Assembly (NCBI RefSeq): GCF_001544695.2
Contig: NZ_FCOM02000011.1
Location: 62,001-126,000 of the forward strand
Direction of reading: 5' to 3'
DNA length: 64,000 nt
Source: Caballeronia arvi
Lineage (GTDB): Bacteria > Pseudomonadota > Gammaproteobacteria > Burkholderiales > Burkholderiaceae
Shown here: positions 9,071 to 18,551 of the stretch, piece after piece
Layout: each line of letters begins with the position of its first letter
Numbering within the stretch: position 1 is the stretch's first letter
Notes under the pieces: model-generated
Told to the model about the DNA's origin: nothing
Databases searched by the model: none
What the model saw: the letters and a program-made list of their open reading frames with translations, nothing else
Made by a program: the position numbers and the translations under genes

Positions 9071-9549
9071 GACATGTCCCCCGTAAAGGATAAAAAAGTG
9101 AAGGAGCCGGGCGATGACCGGTCCGGAAACGCCGTCCTCATGACGGCGCGCGTGCACATGATAGGCGCATCGCGGGAGACTCGTCTTCGATGCCCGCCGA
9201 CGCATTTCGCCTATTTTTGCGATGAATACTGAAATGTACCTTGCGCCGCGTCGCCATGCGGTTCGCGGCGAGCTATCCCCACGGTTATCCACAGAAACTG
9301 TGGATAAGTTCGGGGTAACTACCATGCCGTTTAGTTTTTGATACGAAAACGAAACACGGTGGATTTGAATCGACGGCGTGCCTGCTCAGGCAGCCAAAGT
9401 TTTCGATCGATGGAAGGCGAATCGCGCGCCAGCATTCAACCACTCTCGACAACAATGTGTTGGCTCAATCGGTATTTTTGTCCAATAGGTTTCCTCCTAG
9501 ACTGCTTTTCAAGCGTCACCCGACGCAAAGCCATCCGAAGAGGTTTCCC
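9071..9549. other. Intergenic region with inverted DnaA boxes
   Basis: About 480 bases between the divergent flavin reductase and DUF4148 genes. It contains two perfect DnaA boxes in inverted orientation (9285-9307) and an AT-rich leader upstream of 9550. No additional gene is supported. Confidence 0.5.
9285..9307. promoter_or_regulatory. Inverted pair of consensus DnaA boxes
   Basis: TTATCCACA at 9285-9293 and its exact reverse complement at 9299-9307, separated by five bases. A seven-of-nine match (CTATCCCCA) lies just upstream at 9273-9281. Both perfect copies match the established DnaA-box consensus. The site could bind DnaA for regulation or titration; see the findings. Confidence 0.6.
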
Positions 9550-9789
9550 ATGAAAAAGATGCTGATCAGCGGTCTGGTCATGTCCGCGCTGCTGGCCACC
9601 GCGCCCGCTTTCGCTCAATCGACGTCCGCAGGCAAGACTCGCGCCGAAGTCAAGGCGGAACTCGCCAGCGCCCGGAGCGCGGGCGATCTCGATGCCATCA
9701 ATTCGCTGAGCTATCCGCAATTGCGTCCGTATCAGGAGCGGCACGCACAGCTTCGCGCCGACATGCGCGATGGCGGCGGCTCGCGGTAA
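9550..9789 (+). CDS. Secreted DUF4148-type small protein
   Basis: A 79-residue protein with a clear signal peptide (Lys-Lys, then a hydrophobic stretch ending AFAQ, cleavage near residue 22). The mature part has the KTRAEVKAELASAR sequence and helix typical of DUF4148, a family largely restricted to Burkholderiales. It probably resides in the periplasm; the role is unknown. An AAGAGG site sits ahead of the ATG, and a terminator follows at 9866. Confidence 0.85.
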   Translation: MKKMLISGLVMSALLATAPAFAQSTSAGKTRAEVKAELASARSAGDLDAINSLSYPQLRPYQERHAQLRADMRDGGGSR

Positions 9790-9865
9790 TTCGCAACCCA
9801 ACCAAGGAATCAGAGGCAGCACAGCCTGAACTGGCCCTCCTCCACCATCGAACAGAAGGTGGTTT

Positions 9866-9896
9866 CGCCCGGTGCGCTCGCGCCGGGCGTTTTTTT
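9866..9896 (+). terminator. Rho-independent terminator
   Basis: Stem CGCCCGG / CCGGGCG with a 10-base loop and a run of seven Ts, placed after the DUF4148 gene. The converging AEC remnant ends right beside it. Confidence 0.85.
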
Positions 9897-9906
9897 GCGT
9901 GCGTGC

Positions 9907-10329
9907 TCAGAGCATGGCGGTCAGACAGATCGTGACCGTGACGAGCGATATCACCGTCGAGAAGAGGATCGTGCTCGACGTCACGCCGCCTTCCCGTCGA
10001 TAAAACTCCGCGAGCATGAACGGTCCGGTCCCGGTCGGCAGCGCGCTCAGGATTACCGCTGAACCGATGCCGAACGCAGCAATGAACGCGGGCTGATCGA
10101 GCATCCTCCACGGCGTCTTCGCCATGATGTCGAAGAGCAGCGCGGGCAGCGCGAGATAAACGACGAAACGGTTGAGCTCGGACGCCGCACCCGGTCCGAG
10201 CTTGTTCAGCTTGCGGCACGCGTAGCCTGCGAAGATGAGACCGAAGACCGGCGGGATGATCGTGAGGAGCGGAGTGAGCAGCGAAGGCAATGAGGCGAAC
10301 GCTCGAGGCAAGTGAACCGGCGAAGGCAT
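9907..10329 (-). pseudogene. AEC-family (auxin efflux carrier) permease with internal deletion
   Basis: A 140-residue frame that joins two distant parts of an AEC permease. Residues about 18-94 match the family N-terminus (PPVFGLIFAGYACRK, then ELNRFVVYLALPALLFD). From about residue 96 the sequence is the family C-terminus (ALPTGTGPFMLAEFY and the following last helix). Family members are about 310 residues, so roughly 170 residues of the middle are missing, with the junction near 10045. The frame is kept across the join. With half its helices gone it cannot form the normal carrier. The start at 10329 is the best ATG; longer frames run through an intergenic repeat. Confidence 0.75.
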
Positions 10330-10386
10330 GAGGCAGCGCTTTGAATGCGGGATGGAAAGAGCGTGAGGATACGCTTCGTCATGAAG

Positions 10387-10404
10387 GGTGAGGCGTTTCG
10401 GGAG
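10387..10404 (+). repeat. 18-bp dispersed motif, copy 1
   Basis: GGTGAGGCGTTTCGGGAG, upstream of the AEC remnant. Consensus of all copies is GGTGAG, then six variable bases ending in TT or TA, then CGGGAG. Confidence 0.7.
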
Positions 10405-10623
10405 CCGGGCGACGGTGAGCCGCACAATGCGCGCGAGGCTCACTCTTCGATGAATCATCGGGAACGCGAAGCAATTATGCGATCTCAGTCACATTGTTAA
10501 CTGGCTGACGCAAGCCATTGTTCCTTAACGTATTAAGTTTGCAGGGCGACAACGTTGCCTCGGTAATCGTGCGGCTTGCGCCGATCGGAGCCAGAACGAG
10601 CTGCATCGCCTTGCGAGGCTTTA

Positions 10624-10641
10624 GGTGAGGTGATTCGGGAG
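10624..10641 (+). repeat. 18-bp dispersed motif, copy 2
   Basis: GGTGAGGTGATTCGGGAG in the intergenic region before the lipocalin gene. Confidence 0.7.
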
Positions 10642-10772
10642 CAGTGCAGCGGGCGCGATGTTTGCATGTCCCTGCCCTACCGGTACAAGGCAAAATCCCC
10701 GCACACACAAGCACTTACGGGCTTTCGCCCCGATGCCGCGCACGAGCGTGAGCGCCTTCGCCGATGGCCAAA

Positions 10773-10790
10773 GGTGAGGAAATTCGGGAG
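10773..10790 (+). repeat. 18-bp dispersed motif, copy 3
   Basis: GGTGAGGAAATTCGGGAG, 63 bases before the lipocalin start codon. Confidence 0.7.
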
Positions 10791-10852
10791 CTGAAGCGGA
10801 CGGAACGGAGCTTGCTGCTCCGTCTTCCCAGACTTCTCACTCACCGGGAAAC

Positions 10853-11422
10853 ATGAATATTCGAAGACCTTGGGCATACGGCGCTGCGGCGCTGGCTTTG
10901 ATCGGCGGTATCGCGACGCTCATCGCGTCCGCATCGAACGGGGCGCGCAAGAGCGGCAACGATCACGTGCCGGAACCGTCGAAAGCCGTCGATCTCGATC
11001 GCTATCTCGGCCAGTGGCACGAGTTCGCGCGCTATGAAAACCGCTTCGAGCGCGACGGCGAAGCTGTCACGGCGAACTACGCGCGCCGCGAGGACGGGCT
11101 CGTGTCCGTTGTGAATGCTTGCAGGCAAGGCGGGCTGACCGGGCCGTACCGTTCGGCGGAAGGACGCGCGAAGGTCGTGCCGGGATCGAACGGAAGCAAG
11201 CTGAAGGTGTCGTTCTTCGGTCCGTTCTACGTCGGCGACTACTGGATTCTCGATCACGCCGACGATTACACGTGGTCCATCGTCGGCGAGCCGACCGGTC
11301 GTTATCTGTGGATCTTGACGCGCGAGGCGAAGCCCTCGGCGGAGTTGCGCCGCACGCTGATAGAGCACACGCGCGTGCTGGGTTACGACGTCACGATGCT
11401 GCGCGAGACGCAGCACATTTAG
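10853..11422 (+). CDS. Bacterial lipocalin (Blc-like)
   Basis: A 189-residue lipocalin that probably binds a lipid or other small hydrophobic ligand outside the cytoplasm. The GxW signature is at 53-55 (YLGQWHEFARYE), and the second and third conserved blocks (GDYWILDHADDYTWSIVG, then YLWILTR) follow. The N-terminus has a hydrophobic segment at about 8-26 but no lipobox cysteine, so unlike E. coli Blc it is a signal-anchored or cleaved protein rather than a lipoprotein. The ATG is preceded by CGGGA. It converges on a small lipoprotein gene. Confidence 0.88.
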   Translation: MNIRRPWAYGAAALALIGGIATLIASASNGARKSGNDHVPEPSKAVDLDRYLGQWHEFARYENRFERDGEAVTANYARREDGLVSVVNACRQGGLTGPYRSAEGRAKVVPGSNGSKLKVSFFGPFYVGDYWILDHADDYTWSIVGEPTGRYLWILTREAKPSAELRRTLIEHTRVLGYDVTMLRETQHI

Positions 11423-11431
11423 GCGGCATGC

Positions 11432-11686
11432 CTAACTTCCCTTGCACGCGACGAGCAGCGAGTTCTGATTGTTCTCCGTCGACTGGTCGAGCACGTCGTA
11501 ACCGCTCGGGCAGAGCGCTTTCGCGTTGTCGGTGCAATTGCGCCAGCCGCCGTATGCGGGGCACTGGACCTGCTGCGTCGGACGTCCATCGGCGGAAAAG
11601 AGCGGCGGCGCGCTGCTGCATCCGGCTAGCGCCGATGCGAGGCCCGCAAGCATGATCGAAAGGCCCAGTCCCTTGCCGAGTTTCAT
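11432..11686 (-). CDS. Small lipoprotein, unknown function
   Basis: An 84-residue lipoprotein: signal peptide with lipobox LAGC (Cys23), then a short mature part with four further cysteines (near 42, 51, 59 and 81) that could form two disulfides. The residue after the lipid Cys is Ser, which favours outer-membrane sorting. The frame continues far upstream in another gene's shadow; the ATG at 11686 with AAGGGG just before it is the sensible start. No family was recognised. Confidence 0.8.
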   Translation of the reverse strand: MKLGKGLGLSIMLAGLASALAGCSSAPPLFSADGRPTQQVQCPAYGGWRNCTDNAKALCPSGYDVLDQSTENNQNSLLVACKGS

Positions 11687-11778
11687 CCCATACCCCTTTG
11701 ATTTTTGGTCGTTATTTTCGATTTCGGGAGTATGCCACGCGCAGCTTTCGCGTCGATTTTGCCGTTCGCAAAAACCCT

Positions 11779-13233
<1,455 letters not shown>

Positions 13234-13243
13234 GACGCCCAAA

Positions 13244-13268
13244 GTCTCCGTTTTCTCTTTGTGGAGAC
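13244..13268. promoter_or_regulatory. Possible wide operator half-pair (GTCTCC / GGAGAC)
   Basis: GTCTCC and GGAGAC separated by 13 bases, just upstream of the activator start codon. It shares the GTCTC/GAGAC arms of the two tighter sites nearby but has a different spacing, so it may be an autoregulatory site or chance. Confidence 0.35.
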
Positions 13269-13274
13269 GTAATA

Positions 13275-13288
13275 TCTCAATTTTGAGA
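13275..13288. promoter_or_regulatory. Predicted enhancer site 1 (TCTC-N6-GAGA)
   Basis: TCTCAATTTTGAGA, followed by C. Same arms and spacing as the site at 13356. Both fit TCTC-R-ATT-YK-GAGAC and lie upstream of the predicted sigma-54 promoter, as expected for binding of the Fis-type HTH of the adjacent activator. Confidence 0.55.
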
Positions 13289-13355
13289 CGAGCCGCCAAT
13301 CCGCATCTGTACTAATCTTCTCGCCGCGATGACGATCGCGCGGCGCTTTCAGGGC

Positions 13356-13371
13356 GTCTCGATTCGGAGAC
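13356..13371. promoter_or_regulatory. Predicted enhancer site 2 (GTCTC-N6-GAGAC)
   Basis: GTCTCGATTCGGAGAC, a perfect 5-bp inverted repeat with six-base spacer, 65 bases upstream of the predicted -24 element at 13436. Confidence 0.55.
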
Positions 13372-13435
13372 ATCGGGCTGAAACGTTGCGATGGCATTCT
13401 GATCGGATGCCCGTTCCGTATGGGTTTCGACACCT

Positions 13436-13450
13436 TGGCATGAAAGCTGC
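13436..13450 (+). promoter_or_regulatory. Predicted sigma-54 promoter (-24/-12)
   Basis: TGGCATGAAAGCTGC places the invariant GG and GC at the required spacing (TGGCAC-N5-TTGC), with T for C at position 6 and C for T at position 12. It lies 78 bases before the permease ATG and next to a sigma-54 activator gene. Confidence 0.6.
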
Positions 13451-13527
13451 GTTACGCCCGCGCGCCTCGGCGTTTTCACAAGAAGCGCGCGAGCCGTGTT
13501 TCAAAGAACAAACCACCAGGAGACTCA

Positions 13528-14928
13528 ATGTCGTTCATCATCGTGCTCGCCGCTCTGGCGTTCCTGATGCTCGCCGCCTATCGCGGCTACAGCGTCATTC
13601 TTTTCGCGCCGATCGCGGCGCTCGCCGCCGTCCTGCTCACCGATCCCGCCGCCGTCGCGCCGGTGTTTTCCGGCATCTTCATGGAGAAGATGGTCGGCTT
13701 CGTGAAGCTGTATTTCCCGGTGTTCCTGCTCGGCGCGGTGTTCGGCAAGGTCATCGAGTTGTCCGGCTTTTCCGAGTCGATCGTCGCCGCGGCCATTCGA
13801 TACATCGGCAAGTCGCGCGTGAATGCGGTGATCGTCGCGGTGTGCGCGCTGCTCACCTATGGCGGCGTGTCACTGTTCGTCGTCGTGTTCGCGGTGTATC
13901 CGTTCGCGGCGGAGATGTATCGGCAGAGCAATATCCCGAAGCGCCTGATGCCGGGCGCGATCGCCTTGGGCGCGTTCTCCTTCACGATGGATTCGCTGCC
14001 GGGCACGCCGCAGATCCAGAACATCATCCCGACGACGTTTTTCAAGACGACCGGCTGGGCCGCGCCGTGGCTGGGCGTGATCGGCTCGCTGTTCATCATC
14101 GTGGTGGGCCTGAGCTTTCTCGAATGGCGCCGCCGCTCGGCGATGGCGAAGGGCGAGGGCTACGGCACGTCGCTCGTGAACGAGCCGGAGCGTGTGGAAT
14201 CGACGTCGCTGCCGAATCCGGCGCTGGCGATTGCGCCGCTGATTCTCGTGGGCGTCGCGAACTTCGTGCTGACCAAGTGGATTCCGACGTGGTACGGCGC
14301 GAATTACACGGTTCCGCCGGAAGTGTTGCCTGGCGTGCATGCGCCGGTATCGACGGCGATCAAGACCGTCGTCGCGATCTGGGCCGTCGAAGGCGCGTTG
14401 CTGCTCGGCATCGTGCTCGTGCTTCTGACCGCGTTTTCGCGCGTGAAGGAGCGTTTTGCGGTGGGCACGCGTGCTGCCGTCGCGGGCGCTTTGCTCGCTG
14501 CGATGAATACGGCCTCGGAATATGGCTTCGGCGGCGTGATCGCGGCATTGCCGGGCTTTCTCGTCGTGTCGGATGCGCTGAAGAGCATTCCGAATCCGCT
14601 CGTCAATGCGGCGATTTCCGTTTCGGCACTCGCGGGGATTACGGGTTCGGCTTCCGGCGGGATGAGTATCGCGCTGGCGGCGATGTCGGATACGTTTATT
14701 GCGGGCGCGCAGGCGGCGCATATTCCTTTGGAGGTCCTGCATCGGGTTGTGGCGATGGCTTCCGGCGGCATGGATACGTTGCCGCATAACGGCGCGGTTA
14801 TTACTTTGCTCGCCGTGACGGGGCTGACGCATCGGGAGTCTTATCGCGATATTTTCGCGGTCACTATCATCAAGACGCTTGCGGTGTTTTTTGTGATCAC
14901 TGTGTATTACTTGACTGGGCTCGTTTGA
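13528..14928 (+). CDS. GntP-family permease, probable 3-hydroxybutyrate importer
   Basis: A 466-residue, highly hydrophobic protein with about 12 membrane segments in the GntP (gluconate:H+ symporter) arrangement, including the conserved TYGGVSLF and SFTMDSLPGTP loops. An AGGAG site lies ahead of the ATG. Gluconate is the founding substrate of the family, but this gene sits between a sigma-54 activator and 3-hydroxybutyrate dehydrogenase, as in the P. aeruginosa PA2003-PA2005 locus, so (R)-3-hydroxybutyrate is the more likely substrate. A 630-bp repeat element separates it from bdhA. Confidence 0.85.
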   Translation: MSFIIVLAALAFLMLAAYRGYSVILFAPIAALAAVLLTDPAAVAPVFSGIFMEKMVGFVKLYFPVFLLGAVFGKVIELSGFSESIVAAAIRYIGKSRVNAVIVAVCALLTYGGVSLFVVVFAVYPFAAEMYRQSNIPKRLMPGAIALGAFSFTMDSLPGTPQIQNIIPTTFFKTTGWAAPWLGVIGSLFIIVVGLSFLEWRRRSAMAKGEGYGTSLVNEPERVESTSLPNPALAIAPLILVGVANFVLTKWIPTWYGANYTVPPEVLPGVHAPVSTAIKTVVAIWAVEGALLLGIVLVLLTAFSRVKERFAVGTRAAVAGALLAAMNTASEYGFGGVIAALPGFLVVSDALKSIPNPLVNAAISVSALAGITGSASGGMSIALAAMSDTFIAGAQAAHIPLEVLHRVVAMASGGMDTLPHNGAVITLLAVTGLTHRESYRDIFAVTIIKTLAVFFVITVYYLTGLV

Positions 14929-14956
14929 GGGTTTTTTGGAGGCGGGGAATCCTGTT

Positions 14957-15157
14957 TTCGTGTTGGTTTATTAGCGTTGCCCCTATGCGGGGCGGCAGTC
15001 ACTTTCTTTGCTGCTGCAAAGAAAGTAACCAAAGAAAGCAGCTTCTCCCAGCCTAAGCACTTCACACCGGCCGCGGCACAGGCGATTGACTTAATGGCCC
15101 CCGGAGTAGCGAGTGTTCTCGTAGGTCCAATCGGGCGTGGACCGCACACGGTCTGCC
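14957..15157 (+). repeat. Left arm of the inverted-repeat element
   Basis: Pairs in reverse complement with 15386-15587. The arms diverge near the CACGGTCTGCC sequence. Confidence 0.75.
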
Positions 15158-15243
15158 GCCCGATAGCTTTAAGCGTGCTGGTTCGGCACGAAAGAGTTCC
15201 GGCACAGCGCTACGCGCTGCCGAAGGGTCTGCAACGGAAACCA

Positions 15244-15275
15244 GCTTGTGCTTGTGCTTGTGCTTGTGCTTGTGC
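15244..15275 (+). repeat. Hexanucleotide tandem repeat (GCTTGT)5
   Basis: Five perfect GCTTGT units plus GC, inside the centre of the inverted-repeat element. Copy number may vary by slippage. Confidence 0.85.
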
Positions 15276-15385
15276 GGTGAGATAGAGACTTAAGCAAGGA
15301 AGCACGCGCAGACCCGCTTAACCCGGCAGCCGCGAAGCGGGCTGGAGCGTGCAAGGGCTGCGCCAGAGAACTCAACTGTGCGACG

Positions 15386-15587
15386 AGGCAGACCGTGCGC
15401 GATCCAAGCCCGGTTAGGCCTTCGAGGGCACTCGCTACTCCGGGGGCCATTCGGCCAATCGCCTGTGCCGCGGCCGGCTTGAACTGCTTAGGCTGGGGAT
15501 AGCTGCTTTCTTTGGTTACTTTCTTTGCAGCAGCAAAGAAAGTGACTGCCGCCCCGCATAGGGGCGAAGCTAATAAACCAACGCGAA
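15386..15587 (-). repeat. Right arm of the inverted-repeat element
   Basis: Inverted copy of 14957-15157. Confidence 0.75.
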
Positions 15588-15597
15588 TACGGGATCC

Positions 15598-15731
15598 GGC
15601 GAAAAACGAACGCGAAAGCGAAAAGCAAAAAGCGAAAACAAAAAGCAAAGCAAAACCCCAATTCCCACTACCCCCGCAGCACTCCAAACTCTCAACACTA
15701 CAAAACCCAACCCGAAGGAAAAGACCCTCCC
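15598..15731 (+). other. T-poor, unstructured leader of bdhA
   Basis: From 15598 to 15660 the plus strand contains no T and reads as A-rich GAAAGC/AAAAGC units; the following 70 bases are C/A-rich with few Ts. Such a transcript could hardly fold and may give strong translation or a protein-binding leader. Confidence 0.5.
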
Positions 15732-16526
15732 ATGAATCAAACAACATCAAACAAACCGCTCGCAGGCAAAACCGCACTCGTCACCGGCTCGACGAGCGGC
15801 ATCGGCCTGGGCATCGCCACAGCCCTCGCCCAGGCCGGCGCGAACCTCGTCCTCAACGGCTTCGGCGATATCGACAGCGCGCTGAAACAAATCGAAGCGA
15901 CCGGCGCGAAAGCCGTCCATCACCCCGCCGACATGACGAAGCCGCAAGAAATCGAAGCGATGATCGCGTTCGCGAACGAGCAGTTCAACGCCGTCGATAT
16001 CCTCGTGAACAACGCCGGCATCCAGCATGTCGCGACCATCGAGGAGTTTCCCGTCGATCGCTGGGACGCGATCATCGCCATCAATCTGAGCTCGGCGTTC
16101 CACACGATGCGCGTCGCCTTGCCGCAAATGCGCGCGCGTAACTGGGGCCGTGTCATCAATATCGCATCGGTGCATGGGCTCGTCGGCTCGGCGGGCAAGT
16201 CGGCCTACGTCGCCGCCAAGCACGGCATTCTCGGCCTGACCAAAGTCGCCGCGCTCGAAAACGCGCGCACCGGCGTCACGGTCAACGCGATCTGCCCGGG
16301 CTTCGTGCTCACGCCGCTCGTACAGAAGCAAATCGACGATCTCGCCGCGCGCGACTCGCTCTCGCCCGACGCAGCGCGCACGAAACTCCTCGGCGACAAG
16401 CAGCCGTCCGCGCAGTTCGTGACAGCGCAGCAGATCGGCGACATGGCCGTGTTTCTCTGCTCCGACGCCGCAAGCGAGATGCGCGGCTCAGCGCTGCAAA
16501 TCGACGGCGGCTGGAGCGCGCAGTAA
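15732..16526 (+). CDS. bdhA: (R)-3-hydroxybutyrate dehydrogenase
   Basis: A 264-residue short-chain dehydrogenase that oxidises 3-hydroxybutyrate to acetoacetate with NAD+. The cofactor motif TGSTSGIG starts at residue 18, NNAG is at 93-96, and the catalytic residues are S146, Y159 and K163. The C-terminal ALQIDGGWSAQ block and length fit the D-3-hydroxybutyrate dehydrogenase subfamily. It works with the upstream permease; in this genome a 630-bp inverted-repeat element and a T-poor leader lie between them, so it may have its own promoter. The ribosome site is a distant AAGGAAAAG. Confidence 0.92.
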   Translation: MNQTTSNKPLAGKTALVTGSTSGIGLGIATALAQAGANLVLNGFGDIDSALKQIEATGAKAVHHPADMTKPQEIEAMIAFANEQFNAVDILVNNAGIQHVATIEEFPVDRWDAIIAINLSSAFHTMRVALPQMRARNWGRVINIASVHGLVGSAGKSAYVAAKHGILGLTKVAALENARTGVTVNAICPGFVLTPLVQKQIDDLAARDSLSPDAARTKLLGDKQPSAQFVTAQQIGDMAVFLCSDAASEMRGSALQIDGGWSAQ

Positions 16527-16682
16527 CGAACGCGCGCCCTATCGGCGACAAATCGCCACACTTGAGCGTTTCGCTCGGATTCCCCTAAAGAACGTAGGGG
16601 CAATGTCCGTTATGTCCTTGTAATCAGACGCGCGCCGCCCCTCAGCAAGCGGCGCGCGAAACGAAGAAGAAACAAGGACATC

Positions 16683-18245
16683 ATGCGCAACAACCAGCCC
16701 GTCACCCAGCAAGAGTTCGATTTCCCCGCCTCGGAGATGCTCGTCTCCGCCACCGATCTCTCCGGCAACATCCAGTACTGCAACCCGGCATTCGTGTCGG
16801 TGTCCGGCTTCTCGCGCGACGAGCTGATCGGCCAGCCGCACAACCTCATCCGGCATCCCGACATGCCGCGCGAAGCCTTCGCCGACCTCTGGGCGACGAT
16901 CCGCGCCGGCCGCTCGTGGACCGCGCTCGTCAAGAATCGCCGCAAGAACGGTGACCACTACTGGGTGCGCGCGAACGTCACGCCGGTGATGGAGCACGGC
17001 AAGGCCGTCGGCTATCTGTCCGTGCGCGTGAAACCGACGCGCGATGAGGTGCGCGACGCCACCGCGCTCTACGCTCGAATGAAAGCGGGCGATGCCTCGC
17101 ACAAGCTCGTGCGCGGCGCGCTCGTGAAAGAAGGATTCGCGGGCAAGCTCGCCGCGCTCGCGCACCTGCCGGTGAGCGCGCGTCTCGGCGCGGCCTTCGC
17201 CGCCGTGCCCGCCGCCATGCTGATCGCGGCGCTCGCCGGATGGCGCGGCGCGCCGCCGCTGCCCTTCTGGTGGGCGTTCGGCGCGAGCGCGGCCGCCGGC
17301 TTCGCGGGATGGCTCGCACTCTCGCGTCAGGTCGATACACCCGTGCGCTCGATGTCCGGCTTCGCGGCGCGCATGGCCGCGGGCGATCTGACCGTCGACA
17401 TGCCCGCGATCGCCCGTCGCGACGATCTCGGCGACGTGCAGCGCGCACTCGGCCAGTTGAAGGCGAATCTCGCGGCGATCGTCTTCGACGTGCGCGGCCA
17501 GATCGGCGGGATGCTCGACGCCGCCAACGAGATTTCGAGCGGCAACACGGACCTGTCGCGCCGCACGGAGATGCAGGCGGCATCGCTCGAACAGACCGCC
17601 GCGACGATGGACCAGCTGACCACGACCGTGCAAGGCAACGCCGACGCCACCGTGCGCGCGCTCGAACTCGTGAAGGAAGCGCAGGCCGCGGCCGACGACG
17701 GCGGGCGCATCGCGAGCCAGGTCGAACAGACGATGGCGGGCATCACGGCGGCGTCTCGACGCATCGCGGATATCACCGGCGTCATCGACGGCATCGCATT
17801 CCAGACCAACATCCTCGCGCTGAATGCGGCCGTCGAAGCGGCGCGCGCGGGCGAGGCGGGCCGCTCGTTCGCCGTCGTCGCGACCGAAGTGCGCAACCTG
17901 GCGCAGCGCTGCGCGGCATCGGCGAAGGAAATCGAAGGCGTCGTGGCGACGAGCGTCGCGCAGATCGCGGAAGGCACGAGCCTCGTCTCGCGCACGACGA
18001 GCCAGATGCGCGCGATCGACGAAGCCGTGCACCGCGTATCGGCGATCATCATGGAAGTCGCGAAGGCGAGCGGCGAGCAGGCCGAAGGCATCGCGCAGGT
18101 GAATCAGGCCGTCGCGCATCTGGACGACTCGACCCAGCAGAACGCCACGCTCGTCGAGCAGGCGGCCGCCACCGCCAAGCGGCTCGCGGAACGCGCCGAA
18201 GTGCTCGATGAAGCCGTGCGCCTCTTTACCGTTGCGAAGGCTTAA
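16683..18245 (+). CDS. PAS-containing methyl-accepting chemotaxis protein (Aer-like)
   Basis: A 520-residue chemoreceptor. A PAS domain at about 15-115 ([21 protein letters not shown], ending with a [16 protein letters not shown] block) resembles the FAD-binding PAS of the redox sensor Aer. Membrane segments at about 165-215 are followed by HAMP (~216-270) and a signalling domain with the conserved hairpin tip ([21 protein letters not shown] and EVRNLAQR). It has no periplasmic domain. It should feed CheA/CheW encoded elsewhere and mediate energy taxis, though FAD binding is inferred only from overall similarity. Confidence 0.9.
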   Translation: MRNNQPVTQQEFDFPASEMLVSATDLSGNIQYCNPAFVSVSGFSRDELIGQPHNLIRHPDMPREAFADLWATIRAGRSWTALVKNRRKNGDHYWVRANVTPVMEHGKAVGYLSVRVKPTRDEVRDATALYARMKAGDASHKLVRGALVKEGFAGKLAALAHLPVSARLGAAFAAVPAAMLIAALAGWRGAPPLPFWWAFGASAAAGFAGWLALSRQVDTPVRSMSGFAARMAAGDLTVDMPAIARRDDLGDVQRALGQLKANLAAIVFDVRGQIGGMLDAANEISSGNTDLSRRTEMQAASLEQTAATMDQLTTTVQGNADATVRALELVKEAQAAADDGGRIASQVEQTMAGITAASRRIADITGVIDGIAFQTNILALNAAVEAARAGEAGRSFAVVATEVRNLAQRCAASAKEIEGVVATSVAQIAEGTSLVSRTTSQMRAIDEAVHRVSAIIMEVAKASGEQAEGIAQVNQAVAHLDDSTQQNATLVEQAAATAKRLAERAEVLDEAVRLFTVAKA

Positions 18246-18299
18246 GCAAGCGCGCGGCGCTTGGTACTATCGGTGCATTCACAACGAGGAGTGTCTCCG

Positions 18300-18533
18300 A
18301 TGACCGCTGAGAACAATCGCACGGAAGAAGCGCGAGCGATGGAACGTATCGTCAACGCGACGCGCCAGGTTCAGTCCGCCTTTCTCGCGCTGCAAAAGCA
18401 CTTTCCGCCCGAAGGCGACGCTCGCCCATCGCAAATGGCGCTGCAGACCTTCGACGCCGCGCTCCAGGAGCTCGAAGACGCGCAAGCCGCCTTCGACACC
18501 ATGCTCAACGACCTGTTCGACGGCAACCGCTGA
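18300..18533 (+). CDS. Small helical protein, unknown function
   Basis: A 77-residue, mostly helical acidic protein with a GAGGAG site eleven bases before the ATG. It has no signal peptide, membrane segment or cysteine, and the heptad-like spacing of Leu and Ala suggests a coiled coil. It follows the chemoreceptor by 55 bases in the same direction and may be co-transcribed. No family was recognised. Confidence 0.7.
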   Translation: MTAENNRTEEARAMERIVNATRQVQSAFLALQKHFPPEGDARPSQMALQTFDAALQELEDAQAAFDTMLNDLFDGNR

Positions 18534-18551
18534 ACGTCATTCAGCCCCGCG

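Larger units (their letters stand above)
10330..10852. other. Intergenic region with three copies of an 18-bp motif
   Basis: About 520 bases before the lipocalin gene. It contains three copies of GGTGAG-N6-CGGGAG (10387, 10624 and 10773) and no supported gene. A GTGAGCC / GGCTCAC hairpin lies at about 10414-10435. Confidence 0.5.
14957..15587. mobile_element. Non-coding element with ~200-bp terminal inverted repeats
   Basis: Two long arms, 14957-15157 and 15386-15587, are inverted copies of each other with only scattered mismatches. Each arm starts TTCG(T/C)GTTGGTTTATTA, then has GCCCCTATGCGGGGC and a nested CTTTCTTTG-CTGCTG-CAAAGAAAG hairpin. The ~230-bp centre contains a GCTTGT tandem repeat. 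There is no transposase; the short frames inside translate repeat sequence and are not genes. It sits between the permease and bdhA. It looks like a non-autonomous MITE-like repeat. Confidence 0.75.

Noticed and set aside
9285-9307. Chromosomal or plasmid replication origin
   Set aside because: Only one inverted pair of boxes, no AT-rich unwinding region and no dnaA, parAB or rep gene nearby.
15244-15275. CRISPR-like repeat
   Set aside because: It is a simple hexamer tandem without spacers.
14977-15777. Small frames inside the inverted-repeat element, translating sequences such as PLCGAAVTFFAAAKKVT on both arms
   Set aside because: The same peptide appears from both arms because it is repeat DNA; there is no ribosome site or family.
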